From contig JADHZB010001894.1 of the NCBI GenBank assembly GCA_015657535.1, positions 109,999-173,998 on the forward strand: 64,000 bases of DNA, written 5' to 3'. The position numbers were made by a program, and so were the translations under genes. Below, one piece after another: positions 26,084-39,077 of this stretch. The DNA is from Nephromyces sp. MM_2019 (taxonomy: Eukaryota > Apicomplexa > Aconoidasida > Nephromycida). The notes under the pieces were generated by a model. The model searched no databases, had not been told where the DNA came from, and saw nothing but the letters and a program-made list of their open reading frames with translations. Every line of letters begins with the position of its first letter. Within the stretch, counting starts at the first letter, position 1.

Positions 26084-29000
26084 CTGTGGAAAACAAAATC
26101 AAAGTGATGGCATGAAAGAGATTTCTCCACGTCTCAAGCATCACCGTGGTATCAGCCTGCAATTTCTTAGCAAGATAAGGCTAAAATACATCCTTGGAAA
26201 ATCAGAAAAGCTAGAGATAACGTTCAGTCACGAGTAACAGCGCAGCGATTTATATTCGAAAAGAAGGAGTTCAAATATGAATCTAGCTGGCAGCATTTCA
26301 GTTAAAAGCAAACTAAGGGGTGAGAAGCCTGGAAGCCTATAAATATGCCAATATTAATAGATTCTGTTTATAAAAAAATCATAAACAGTCTTCAATATTT
26401 CTTAAATACGATATAATATGCTGCTTTTGGCACACAATGACTTATTCGTGTGTTGGAAAACCTGCCACACGCACACCAAAATGAAAATACGGCAGAGAGA
26501 ACAACAGTATGGAGTGTGCTCCTCTAAGCGAAGTACACAACTACAAATAATTGCTGCGGCAAGCCGATCGCAAGATGAGCCCCATCACTGATGAAGATAG
26601 CCTAAAAATATAATTTTATTTTAACCCATACTCTATCCAAATATGTATTCTCCTAGATGATCTCTTGTCGCATACCCCATATACTGGATAATCGAGATAG
26701 AGGAGGGACGGTTGATTAGTCATTGGGATCCAATAGAAAACGCCTCTTCGGCCTAGAAACACGTCCTCGCTGACGCTTCAGCTGAATTTTAATAGTTTGC
26801 AAAGTTCTTTATTGCACTACAAATTTGTTTTTTACCCTTTGTTATGACAGAGATTTTTGTGCTCTGCAAGAACATAAGGTAGAAAAGGTATCAGGATTCT
26901 CATTCCCCAATAGATCGCGCGATTATTGCTACGCTATTACTAATAAGTTGGTGCACTGATATTTTTTATGATGCCCTTTGACACGTGCCAGCGTTCCGTG
27001 GGCAGCTAGGGCAACACACAGAGCAACACACAGTGTACATGTGTGATAGCAATGCAGCAGTATATCTAGTGGCAAACAACATGCCCCATTCACTAAAATG
27101 ACTATGTGTTTGCTTGTCAAAATATATCTTAGCTCGATGTGATACACGCTGTTATAAGCTGTGATGTCATCGAATCATAAACAGCAAGTGAAATTGTAAT
27201 AGTCATCCGAAGCAGACTACACACACTTCATTTCATTTATTCTGAGCCCTTTTGTGGTAGCTAAGAGATGCTATTGTCAGCAAATATAGTGCTAGGTATC
27301 TGTAAGGCAACTGGCATCGTGGTAGCTGAGATACTTCACAATGGAGGTACATGATAGCAGCTAGCTAGATTTAGTCCATAAATACTTTTTAATGCGAAGT
27401 TTTCCTGACAACGTGATCACTCGTAAAAAATCGCCAAAAAAACTTCCATTCTACGGGCGAACATCCTCTGGTTGCACTATACCTAAGTGCATATCTGGAA
27501 GCGTTATCGCTCCGCATGCCAGAAATAAAAGCTTTAAAAAAATATTGCTCACAGCTGCCTCTAGTTGAATACATATGAAGAAAATTATAAATATATGCGC
27601 ACAGGCACCACAGCTACAAGCCTACTATCATTTGAGCTCCAGAGATGAATGATTGCTTATTTTATTGAATAACGGCAAGTGATTACAGGAAGCCTTTACA
27701 GCTTGCACATTTTGCGTGCATGTATATGTTAATTTTCCACAGTCTGGTAAAGCCTTTTCCCAGATTTGCATATATGGAGAAAATATGTAGCCGAAATTAG
27801 CACTATAATATGCAAAATATTAAGGCATGAAACACTGAGATATGAGTTACTACTATGCTATTCTAAATCTGCATAAAATGATAAAAAATTCCGTTATCTG
27901 ATATTCGTAGTGGCTTGTCAGAAAATTGATATAACGCAAAAATAATCTCAAACTATGCTAAAGAATCGAAATCAAATTTGCTTTGCTGGTTGCAGTTTAT
28001 TAGAAACCGCATTTAATCATATAAGTTGATGCTGTAGCAAAAAACTTAAAGTGGAATGCAGTGAGAGGAACATTTGTTTCCCACAATAATTGGGTACAAG
28101 TATAAGTTACTGGATAGAAGATTCTGTAACCTTATGGCTATTAGCGTTAATAAAGCACAGGAAGGGTGGTCCTCAAGTTGGTTAATGAAATGTATTGTGC
28201 TCATCTCATTACAGCTTCAACCCTCAAACTATCTGCTTTGTTGGGGTTATGCTACTGCCAGTATCGATGTTATCTTTCCGTAATACAAGGTTTTCTTTAC
28301 CAAAAGTTTTATTACTTTCGCTTCTCATGCAAAAAGTTCCCAGCAGAATGCCGTTTTGCCAAGCACAACATTATATTTTTCAATTTTGAGGTTCCTTAGA
28401 ATATTGTAAGAAAGAATTTTGAAGCTTGTATGTGTTGACTTATGCCATAAAATATGCAGGATAGCTGTTGTAAAAATTTCCTTTAGGAAGAAGTGAATTA
28501 AATCAATGCGTGCTGCTATACCGACTGTGGCACACTGCCACGCTTTGATGCTATTTTTTTTAAATTGTTAACTTCTTTAAAAGTTTTAAAATATTTGGAT
28601 AGATAAAGCTTTATAGGCGAGGTGCTTATTGTTTAACGTTATTTTTCAGTTTGTGGTGTAACATGGTTGCAGCTAAGATGAGGCAGAAATACTAACAATT
28701 TTATTTGATCGTTCTGGAAAAAGCAGAGATACACGAAAAAAAAATTGCGATTACATAAAATAACATGCTAATGATTGTATAGACAATATTGAAAGATTCT
28801 AAAAGCAAGAAATGCATAGAAATCTGTGATATCGGTTTTTGTAAGGCTCAACTGTAGATGATATATAATAATTTAGTCTATGCTGCTGCGTTTAGTAGTT
28901 GCGTCACCGCCAGGAAGTTTACTCGGGTTTTCGAAGCTTCTTGCTATTGAATCGCGCCATCACACTTGGCTGAACTTGCCTACATAAGTACTTTCACAAG

Positions 29001-31767
29001 GAATTATATGTTGCTTAAGCAGAGTAGAATGATGCGAAGATGCTTTAATTCATCTCGTGTCATTATTGTATAGTTGGAAATAGGTGGGAGGATTTAGGGA
29101 AGTATGGTCTCGTAAGCGTATAGGCAATCTCATGGACACTATTCCCAAAGCTTCTTATAATTACCCATTAAGCGTATCAGCAAGTGGCCTTAGTAACTGC
29201 CATTCTTTTATTTTTTTAAGATGTGCTGATTGGCCAGGTACCTGTGAAGTTAAATAAAAGCTATAACTTTTCAGCTTTTTGCACAAACATGGTGCACTCA
29301 AGAGAAACCCCAAAAATTGATAGCTCAGACAGTATGGTGCTATTGAGTATTCGCTATTATGGAGTATTTTTCGCGGATAGTCGATGTCGTTCACTGGTTT
29401 CCAAGGTTCTCCATATTTAGCACATATCTGTTGCTATCGCCAATAAACTTCCTGCAAAGCATAACAAAATTATCATTGAGGAGTAGGGACCCCGGCGAAT
29501 AAATCTTTACTGGAAGGCGTAAGGATCTCACAGCGGACTACCTCAATGACGAAATAGTACGGGTTTCGAAAAGATAGACTTACGGTCCGCAATGTATCTA
29601 AATGAACTACTAAATGCGGGCAGCTGATTCGTATGACTGCAGCTCATAGCCGGGTCAGTAAAATGCAATTAGAAAGCAGCCAATGCATCACATTTTTTTA
29701 ACTTTCGCTTGACAACAGGCATAGAGCCTCATGAGTGCAGGAGAGTCATTGCCACAGAAGCTAAATAGAGTGCGATTAAGGAGTATATAAAGCTCTAAAT
29801 TGAGCATCAAGGTCTTCTTGAAGCTCTAGACCTTCAACAGGACCCTCGCTACTAATTGATATTGAATTGTACTATATGCAATTGCTGAATGTTATACTGT
29901 GCAAACACTATGCCATTATTACGCACACCTATTAAACGCTGTGAACTCTTTTTTGTTCAGTACGACAGGAAAAAAATCTCCTCTTTGAGGGCTAAACTCT
30001 CCATTATGAGTTCAGTTATCAGAGGTACTACGTTTCCTAATTGGCAGCGCTTCCCATCACATGGAATAGATACTTCTGCTCATGTCCCAAAAATGGTCTG
30101 CTTTTTTGAGACTATTCCATTGCACTAAGTACTATTTCCCAGGCATATAGAGCATTCAATAATATTGATTTGCTGATGCTCACCACATTGGTAATTTCGA
30201 TCAGATGAAATCGGAAAAAAAAATCGAACGGAGGCGCTGCCACAAGTATTTTTAAAGTTCTGCTGTTAGTGGCTGGCACTCAAAAAGGGAAAGATACAGG
30301 CTTCTTATAGGCCAGCTCGTGTTGCGTTCACTTTCAACTCAGTGCAATCTTAACGAAACAAAAAATACCGCAGAGTATTGTGAAACTGTTTGCAGCGCTA
30401 TTATCAGCGCACTCGCAGATTAATATAACTCGTTATCTTTGTATAAAACCATAAGCGAAATATACGATAGAACCAAACCGCGTTGAATTTGCACTCAAAA
30501 AGTTGGCTCCCTTGCTTCCATGCTACGAATTTCTGTAATGAGCTTATACAGGCGGATGTCGGGCAAAAGGTTTATCCTAAAAAAATTGTTGCAATTACTG
30601 AGTAACTATAGAGAAAGCAGTGTAAATTTATATAGCTGCAGCTATTCAGTATCACAGCAGCGATATCTGATCATCTTTTAAGTAAATTTATAGTTGGTTT
30701 TCATCAGTTACTCATATCCTAGAAGTCTTTCAAAAATGCAATCGCAAGATATTTCTTAAGAATATGCAGTAGTGGTATTCTAAATATAGTCTTCTCTTAA
30801 TAGCTCGTAAATAAATTACAGCAATAATATCAGCCCGAAAGTGTTAAAGTAATTTAAGTAAAACTCACCTGTTGTGTTTGAAGTACTAAAGGAAACGTCC
30901 CAACCTATGTACGTACGTCAATCGGCGCGAGCCGCTACAAGCTGCTACCCATGTGCGTTAAGCGGAAACCTAGCTGTTGAATGTAATTTGAAACTGACAA
31001 AAAGAAAAGATGCGCTAGTATGACTTTTCTAACTAAGTGATTGCTTGCAATTGTTGAAACAAACATTGCCCTATTTAATTTTAATTTAACGCGCGACTTA
31101 GATTGTTTCCTACTGCTAGGGACACTGTGATCAGCTCGGACTACTTTCTCTGAACCGAGCGTCAGACAAGAAGTGGATTTTATAAATTAAACACCAATAA
31201 AAGCAGATATATATAAAAGATACTTAGAATTAAAAAAAAAAAAAGAAGCTTCCCACATGGTTGCATGAATTCAAAGTATATACTGACTTGCAGACTACGG
31301 TGTCAAGATAACTAGATTCGGTGTGGTATGTACATCCCTAATGAAATCTTTACGGCTGATCTACGTTTCGTGGGTGCGCTTGCGGGGAGTCATTAATGAT
31401 TCTATTTAGCTTCAGTGCCGCTAGCGACAAATAAGATACATATGCAGGTGCTTACTCTACAAAAGCAATATTTACTACTCGGAAATGCGGTTCGCCTTCC
31501 CATCATTCTTTCTGCGGCAGACCACTTTGCCATTGTCGGAGGTATGCCTAAAAGTGGCGCTGTGCCAAGTATTAAAGAAATAGCCATTTTTCTCCACATA
31601 TCTTTATGTACTGCAGGATGGACTGACTCAAGCACATGAGTAGGCTTTGAAAAACAATAAACTCGCTCACTTCTTCGTACTGATATAAAGCGTCCGCAGC
31701 TATACATTGCATTCCAGCAACACCAATATCGAAGCTACACCCCTAATAAAGAAAGGGCAAACTTTAG
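26084..31767. other. unresolved region between Sec12 and BT1 genes
   Basis: It must hold the start of Sec12 near its left end and the start of the BT1 gene near its right end. Minus-strand hints include a basic C-terminal-looking frame ending at about 26714 (contains KRQRGRVSRPKRRFLLDPND) behind a possible acceptor aaattcag. A second is a frame at 27489-27558 between acceptor caactag and donor gtatag. On the plus strand, acceptor/donor-bounded frames occur at about 31299-31329 and 31522-31542 and may be early BT1 exons. None could be chained. Most open frames here look like noise. Confidence 0.35.
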
Positions 31768-34260
31768 AAACATGGCATTATACTACCAGGATAGTCGTGT
31801 AAGGGGAGCTTAACTGGAAATTTGCTGAAAATTTTACGTGAATACGAGTTTACACAGTGCCTCAACGTTTTATACCCTGCAGGTACATGATAGCACTGTC
31901 AGAGGGATTGAGTCATCTGGCTGCCCTAGCTATTTACTACCTTTTCAAGGATGATCTTCACCTAAATCCGTCTTCGGTGGGAAGCTTAAAAAGCTAATAT
32001 TTTACCCCTCTTTTTTGCTTCAATCCGTACGCATAATTCCTTGCCCTTGATAATCTTAAGGTATCGCTAATACTGACAGCGCCAACCCTGCCATGGATAG
32101 CACGTCCGCTATTTGCCTTCTGCTCGGACAGCTATCCTATTTTCGGTTATCGGAGGAAGCCATATATTATGATCTTTGGTACAATGCAAATCCTTGGATT
32201 CGTATCTCTGGCTGTCTGCCGCCCTTCGGTAAACCGCATAGCCGGTAGCAACACACAAGCAAGCGTAATTATTTCTGGTCTCCCTTGATGCAGATTTTGA
32301 CATCCGTATTAAGCTTATTCACTATATCGGTAAGAAGGGGCTAAAGTAGCACAAGCTAAAATAGCAGGAACCATGAGAATTCCGTATCTGTCGACAGCTA
32401 GCAGCATCATTCTGCTCCGCAGTTGCTGAAGCGCTGCTTGCAGAAAGTACTGTGGGAAAGCCACTGGAAAAAGTTAGCAGCTAAGTACTCCGGCTTCTTC
32501 AAACGATCAGCATAACTAACACTCCTGCAGAGTGCAGACAATATTAGCGAATTCCTCACTGCTAAGGCCATAGGCAGCCTGATGGTAGCTTATCTATCGG
32601 GCTATCTGCTTGAAGCTGTTAGCAAACAGAGTAAGCAGCCTTTCCGTAGTTAAATACCACATTCACCCGCAAATCATCCGCTACATCTGTTTGTATTTTT
32701 AGCCATTTTTCTTGTGACGGCCATTTTCCCCTCTGTAATCGTGATCGCGTGCCTCTTCATGCAAGAACGCACCAGTCTTACTAAGTCTACAACGACTCAG
32801 CTAGAAACGCTTCTTCAATTTTTGAAAAAAAAGTAGGGTTATTGTAATCTGCGCGGGCTTGAAGCTAATGCTACACAGAGGCGACTTCCAAAAAAATACT
32901 TCAGAGTTATCCTCGGGCCAATCATATTTATTCTGATGTAAGCGTATCTTCTTTATAGCTCCCAAAGGTTGAAAATTTGCCAAGACAACAAGCTGCTTCA
33001 TAGGTACATGGCAGGTCCAGACTATGATGATGCAATATTCTTCTTCTACACAGGGAAAGCTCATTTCTCGCCATCGTAAGCACTTGAACAAAGATAGAGT
33101 GTTAGAATATTTCACTCTCTTCCACTATCTGGGATCAATTGTGGATAAAAGTTTCATGGGAACTTTGAGGTGAGGCCTTTGAAAAAGCAATCATGAGGCT
33201 TGTTGAAAGCCAAAAGGTCGCAATATGACGCAGATTCACTTACGGCGTCGCTTCCCTAGTGGGAATTGCAATCTATTACACGTTCCTGCGGGCGGCAAGT
33301 TTCAGAAGTGTTCTCATCTGGAGCATATTGCTTTCCATGCCCTTTTATATTTCACCAATAATGCTAACTTCCGGTTACAACAAGAAACTCGGGATATCAG
33401 GTAATTATAGATACGGGAATCAAAATAAAAAAGTAACTATATCAAAAAGTAAAAGGCATGCTGACTCTAAAGAAATAAAATTGTCATACAGACAAGATAT
33501 TCGTACTTTCCGGAGGGTTTTTAGTAGAGGCGGTAAGCTTTTCCCTGTTACTTTATCAAGACCATATATTCTGAAAGGTTGAATTATGAACCCTTTAAAT
33601 CGCTTCTACAACTATGCATATATATTTCAGACCGCAGAAATACAAATGTAAGTAGAAGTTGATTAACAAGTATGCGTAAAAATCGCACAGTACCTATATG
33701 CTTGCAGGCTGCCACTCCTGGTGATGGCTGCAACAATCTGCCCACCAGGACTGGAAGGTAGCGTGTACGCTACAACAATGAGCGTCCGAAATGTACGCAA
33801 CTTCACAAAAACAATCCCTTCATATCATGCCCAAATTAACATGCTACCATACATATATATCAAATTAAAATATAGGTTGCTTCCGCCATTTCAAGATTGC
33901 TTTCCGCGATTTTCACGGTAAATAAACACTATGGCTGAGCTCCAATTTGGTGGAAATAACCTTATGGAAAGTTGTTTGATCTTGTAGCACCTATTAGGGA
34001 TTACCGCAACTAACTTCAAAAATATAGACATATACATTTTGCTTTGTGGAGCCTTCCTTATTATTCCTCTCATTTTTATCAGTTTGGTAAGTTAGGTTAT
34101 AGCGAGACTTGTAATTAATTTGCTTCTACTAACGGGAGAAAAAAACCTCCGAAATGATACAAAATTTTAGGTTCCCACCAACGAGGAAATTGAAGCAGTA
34201 AAGAAAGAGAACGAAGAAATGAGAGAGGAATCCTGGATTCAGAATGATCACACTGAGTAG
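31768..34260 (+). CDS. folate-biopterin (BT1) family transporter, start exon missing
   Basis: A multi-pass major-facilitator-like carrier for folates or pterins. Exons: 31768-31798 (tentative), 31883-31976, 32061-32228, 32294-32329, 32398-32472, 32531-32630, 32703-32832, 32881-32937, 33004-33075, 33098-33169, 33234-33400, 33492-33532, 33631-33647, 33708-33792, 33876-33917, 33988-34086 and 34171-34260. All join in phase and end at TAG 34258-34260, giving at least 450 residues. Family landmarks appear in order: EGLSHLAALAIYYLFKDDL, LPWIARPLFAFCSDSYPIFG then YRRKPY, AVAEALLAE, KAIGSLMVAYLSGYLLE, MAGPDYDDAIFFFYTG, LVGIAIYYTFLR, TSGYNKKLGIS, CPPGLEGSVYATTMSVRN and HLLGITATNFKNID. The C-terminus is charged and cytosolic. 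Introns are short, about 20 to 110 nt, and the smallest exon is 17 nt. The substrate cannot be read from sequence. Earlier exons with the initiator Met lie between about 31290 and 31767. Confidence 0.92.
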
Positions 34261-34508
34261 CAAAATGCATCCAATAAATCACAATGTGCAAATATCCCAA
34301 ATTTATATGCGGGAAACGGGAAAATTAGGCAGAACATGAGAATATAAGAGTCATAATGCCTTTATTAGTAATGTTCTTTGGCGGCACAAGTAGGCGAAGA
34401 TAAACAGGCGAGTACATAAATTTCATCTATATATTAAAACAGCCAGAAAAAAAAGCGTAGCATTATAAGCATTATAAAAAAAATGCATTAAAAGCAGAGG
34501 CAGCAGTC

Positions 34509-35392
34509 CTAGAGTATGTCAACTCTAGCATTCCTCTATGTTAATTTTCCAAATAAATACTATATGCACACCGCTGTAAAATATCGCCGAGAAGATATTT
34601 TCGAACTTTCCTAAGCTTCGAATCACATGCTGTTACCCACAAGCGGTATCTGGTCGGTCTTTCTCAACCATGCGCTCGAACTCTTTGGAAAGACACTATC
34701 AAACATGAGACCATTCTATCCCGGGTATCCAACTGCACAATATAAATAAAATAGAAAAAGCAAGCGATCAGCTTTGTGCAATGAGATATAGCTAAAACAA
34801 AAACGGGGAGACATTAAAAGAAGCTAGCAAGTCGATATCAATATCTTATTAGACAGCAAAAATTTCATTTGTAATGGTCAAAGCGGCACCTGCTACAAGG
34901 GCCGTTAAAACTTTGCTATTTACCTAAGCGAACTGAATTTTAAAGAACAATTTTATGCCTAATGCATTTACAAAAAGCATCAAGACACAAATATCTAAAT
35001 TCCATAATTAGGTTAATCAAGTAAAAATATGTCCCACTTACATAGCTGGATCCTTCGTCATCCATTTCTAGTATATCATCAACGCAAGGTACTGATGCCG
35101 TCGTAACTGTTACAGAAATTGAGTTTCCAAAACATGCCTGTACATCCTGTGCAAGCCAGATGGCCCCCTTTATGCAGGCTCCCAAGCCGTAAACCACCGC
35201 CTTATACGGAGGGTTAGTGAGTAAGTGCTTCACCCTTTTGAAGTATACTATACTTGGTTTATTCCTTGTTAGATAAATATCGTGTAGCAAAGCAACAGGA
35301 TGGTGGGGTCGACGATGTTGAGGCTTAGCTACCAGTGTAGAATTAGAGTCAGCTCTATAATCTTGGTTTTCTGAGGGGGGTGGACTTGTCAT
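34509..35392 (-). CDS. POP7: RNase P/MRP subunit Rpp20/POP7 (Alba fold)
   Basis: A protein subunit of RNase P and RNase MRP, which mature tRNA 5' ends and process rRNA in the nucleolus. Two exons: 35042-35392 (ATG at 35390-35392, donor gtaagt) and 34509-34535 (acceptor acatag, stop TAG), phase 0, 125 residues. After a Pro/His-rich leader of about 35 residues comes DIYLTRNKPSIVYFKRVKHL. The Alba core follows, YKAVVYGLGACIKGAIWLA, matching the family's V.GLG.AI..AI pattern. Then come a beta strand (SISVTVTTASVPCVDDI), an acidic loop, and the final strand from the tiny last exon, RNARVDIL, equivalent to the family's R.N.S.I.I ending. Without the 27-nt exon the frame would read through into a hydrophobic tail, which is why naive translation gives 150 residues. 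It is convergent with the BT1 gene, about 250 bp apart. Confidence 0.87.
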
Positions 35393-37158
35393 TTTGAGAA
35401 GGTGTTGTCATCTCAGCAGGAACCATTCAGTAGAGAGCATCCCTCAAAAGTGCAGCCTGTGTATAAAAGCACTTCACTGCAGTGGTCAACTACAAGACTA
35501 AGCGTAGATAAGCTTCAACGCAATCTTCAATTTAGCAGCTAGAGGATGGGTCTTTGCTTGCATGTACCGAGGGCCATTACTTCATAAAAGATGGCTGAAG
35601 ATGGCAAAACAGGTACCCTACACTCGACAAAAAGTTTAGCGCGTGTACGCAAAAAGGTCTATACAGGCTGCTAATCTATCCATATTTGCCCAGACAGATT
35701 GGATGCCGCATAAAAGCACGGGTAGTAGTGATTAGCACCAGCCTACGAAAAATGCCCTGCAAATGCCTAATGCGCTGACCCAAGTTCACTTTTTAAACCG
35801 TGCGGGCTACATGTTACAAGGACTGAAAAGCATGTATTCATCTAATATGCCACTGTCTTGGATCCCTACCCGTAATATCGGAGAATACAAATGAAAGACC
35901 CATCCCAGACTCCGCTTTTGCGCGGTTATAAGCAGTTTTTTTATCATGGGCCTGCGCCCATCGCAGCTTGACAACTCCAGTTTGCCGGTATGAGTACTGC
36001 AAAGCGTCATATCACCTGGTCAAGGCACCGCTTGAAGGTATCTGGTGGCTGCCCATTGTTGGACCAATGAAGCTGGACCTGGTTGCAAGTAACTAGACGC
36101 AGGAATTAAGAGCTAATCTCTCCTGCGGAAAATACCAATAGCAAGCAAAACCTTATGGTCTCGGTTGGTAAACTGATATTTTGGGACTCTGAAGTATTTT
36201 TGGTTTTTTGGAGTTAATTTTTCGCGAGGCACGGAATTAGTAATCTCAAGTTATCAAAGGTCTTGGGCGAATCGCCTTGAGCTACGAAAACTGTACAATT
36301 ATTTTGCAGGGTCCTCAAATATTCGCAGAGCTCGGATTTCTCGGATATCCAGGTAACTAATATTCTGAAGGAAGGTAACAGAGTTAGTTAGTAGGAAGAC
36401 CGTGTTATTGACTGTACATTGAGAAACATTACAGCTCAGTGATACTTCAGCTTTTGTACTCGAGAAAAAGATTGTCAGCGAGGCACGTCGATTTTCAGTC
36501 CTTCAATTGATCCCAAGAGAAACATCTGCTCAAAATAACTGCTACAGATTAGCTTCTCTTCATGCAATTTGAATGGGACTCAAATTATGAAGCAATGATT
36601 TAGGGCAGTATTTCTCTCCCCCTCACTTCCACAACCTCTATGATCTACTTGGGTAAATACGGGTACTCCACAATTGAGGCGCTGTTATCACTGACTCCCC
36701 TTTCAATCATAATTATCCCTTCGGTTTATTTTACGTATATTACAAGCTATTACAGTAAAGTAAATTGGACCAACTATTCAGGTTAAAAGCCTTGATACCG
36801 CCTTGGCTCCCTTACATCTTCTAGAAGCATAAAACTTGTACTTGATAGTCCTGTGTGTCTGATAAGACCCAATTGAGAGAACTCGAAAATAGGCCTACAG
36901 AAATTCCACTAGCTAATTTGTGGCATTCGCGCTTCGTCGAAAAAATGCACGGGCGTACGATGTATAATACTACAAGGAGAATAAGACCTTAGTATGAAGT
37001 ATTGTGTGTGCGTTGGTCTGTGTGCATTATAGGTGGAATCTACAGTGGGTGTGTGTCTGTATTTCATCTAATATATATATTGTGTCCCTATTACCGGTAG
37101 TAGTTATATTGTAGGTGTGCGCATACTATGCATAGAATCTACAAAAAACCAAGAACAG
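35393..37158. other. unresolved, likely promoter side of POP7 and unknown gene
   Basis: No exon with a recognisable product. The minus-strand frame 35807-36010 lacks motifs. This is the divergent interval between POP7 (minus) and the plus-strand gene beginning by 37159. The start of that gene probably lies here. Confidence 0.4.
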
Positions 37159-37720
37159 CACACACGAAATACTAGCAGCTTTGGTTTTCGACCAATATCA
37201 TCTCCTCCTCTCCCTCGTGAAGACGCAAAGCAAAAACTTTCTCGTGTGTGGACCAGCATACTTCAGCTGGAGAAGGTGAATACGGCATGTACGTGCTCAC
37301 TTCAGGATGACAAAGACTTCTTGAAAGCATTCCTGGAGGTAAGCAGGGGTTACGTATACCCAAGAGATTACAAGAGCAGAGGTAAGCTACGACTCAGATA
37401 AGCATATGGGCTCACATATGCATCTGGCCGCATGAATCTACATTTCAGGAAAGCGCTGTCGCTAGCTTAATTGCGACACACGGGTATAGGCAACGCTAAC
37501 CTCCCCGTGTTCTGAGAAGGAACTACTGCCCATAAGTTCATGGCTCCAAATATTTCACTACTATAGTAGCGACAGCTATATTTTGAAGCTTCATAGCTCT
37601 TTAGTTGTTGGTGCCAATGCTACCACTAGTTGGAAATCAGCTTGCAGAATTCTTATGCTCCTATGCAGCAAAGCTAATTTAGAGCGTGTGTTGAGAAGAG
37701 TGACGGTCCTTCCACTATGA
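37159..37720 (+). CDS. helical protein of unknown family, partial
   Basis: Three chained exons: 37159-37338 (acceptor aagaacag, donor gtaagc), 37449-37483 (acceptor catttcag, donor gtatag) and 37567 onward (acceptor ctatag) to a TGA at 37718-37720, all in phase. The first has a Ser/Pro-rich start (FRPISSPPLPREDAKQ) and then amphipathic helices (LSRVWTSILQLEKVN, DDKDFLKAFLE). The second reads ESAVASLIATH. The third reads SDSYILKLHSSLVVGANATT and KSACRILMLLCSKANLERV. The look is of an alpha-solenoid. The stop may be inside an intron rather than the true end, because further protein-like pieces follow (for example 37848-37928, FFDLWYPDNGEHG). The start was not found. No family was recognised. 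Confidence 0.5.
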
Positions 37721-38485
37721 TTGATAGAGTATCAAAAATGGTTTTGGTATCTCACTGCAGTTTCCCCGCCATACTCATTTCGAGTCTGGTCACACACTCA
37801 TTTTCAAGGGAAATAAGCTGATTAGTGTAGGCTTCCTATGCAGTTATATGAACGATGAAAATGCTGGTGAAGAACATGGTTTCTTTGACCTCTGGTACCC
37901 TGATAATGGAGAACATGGATTTTCATAAAATTCCATGCTGCCTTTATAGGACAGCTTCCAGCCTTGCTATCATGAAGGCCTGGAGGAATATAGTATGAGT
38001 TCAGCTTAAGCTTTATAGGGATGGTACTAGCATAATAGAATTTCTCGATTTAAAGATTTGGGATAAGCATATGGCGCTTAGAGAAACAGCACAGCTGGTT
38101 ATCACACCTGCATCACAGAGGGAGGAGCAAAAAGAGCTCTGCTCTAGATGCCAAGCATCGTACGAATAGTAGAGACGGAAATACAGTGTATTTTTCATAT
38201 TGAAAGTTCTCTCAGGAACAGATTTAAAACGAGGGCGAAAGTCACTTGCTTCTCTCGAGATTCTATAGCATCAATAGTGCTATCAACGGAGGATCAAACT
38301 GATAATAGGCAATGATATCCTGTCCTTTTGCATATTTAATAAGCAAAATGCTATAAACTCATTTCATGGCATGTTGCAACGGTTGCTTCTAACAATGCTA
38401 GAAGTCTTTATTTTTTTGCAGGCTTTTCTCTGAGCCGGGGTTGAGCAGCTACTAATATATTCCCATACAAGCTCTGAGGCACCAG

Positions 38486-38754
38486 CTTGAAGGAGCCCGG
38501 ATTCTTGAGCATGGCACTTCTGGTGAGAATCATTTTTTGCCTGTACCGACAATTGGAAGCGACTGAACATGCTTTGATAGATGCAATGCACAAGCAGCTG
38601 CTAGCCCCGCTTTGCAATAGCTTTCACAACTATTTTAGCCCAAAAGAATGTAAAAGAAGGAAAAAATTATGATGACGATGAAGAAGGAGAAGAAGAAGAA
38701 GAAGAAGGAGAAACTGATGATTATGAAGGAGGAAAGCAGGGAGAAGTGGAATGA
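38486..38754 (+). CDS. C-terminal exons with acidic tail, unknown protein
   Basis: Two exons are inferred. The first, 38486-38522, has acceptor gcaccag with tactaat upstream as a branch-point-like word, and donor gtgaga. The second, 38639-38754, has acceptor attttag and stop TGA. They join in phase to read LEGARILEHGTS then AQKNVKEGKNYDDDEEG, followed by a Glu-rich run coded by GAA/GAG repeats. The intron is 116 nt. An open frame of about 60 codons spanning this intron on the plus strand is therefore probably spurious. These exons may be the 3' end of the helical gene that starts by 37159, with the middle exons unresolved, or of a separate gene. No family was recognised. It is convergent with the RRM gene downstream. 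Confidence 0.5.
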
Positions 38755-39077
38755 GATGATGAAGGAGATGACTGCCTAGAAAAAAAAGGAGGGCGATGAA
38801 TCAAGCATAAATTTCGACCACAATGAAATAGCTATCTCACAGAATATAGATTTATGTATTACTACCCATTAGTACGCTTGAAAGTTTTATGCTCTACGCA
38901 TATGCGCATATATCAACTATGAAAATACTGGATTTAAGCATAAAAAAACCTACTATGCACTTAAAAAATAAAAATTTTCCGAAAAACCCAAAGCAAAAGA
39001 AAAAAAACAGGCTTCATAAAATGAATTTTAGTGCCAATTTAACCGCACCATATTGGATAAAAAATTATCTACCCAAC

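Noticed and set aside
33259..33582. 107-codon plus-strand open frame as a stand-alone protein
   Set aside because: Only its first part (to 33400) is exon of the BT1 transporter. The rest is intron and out-of-frame exon.
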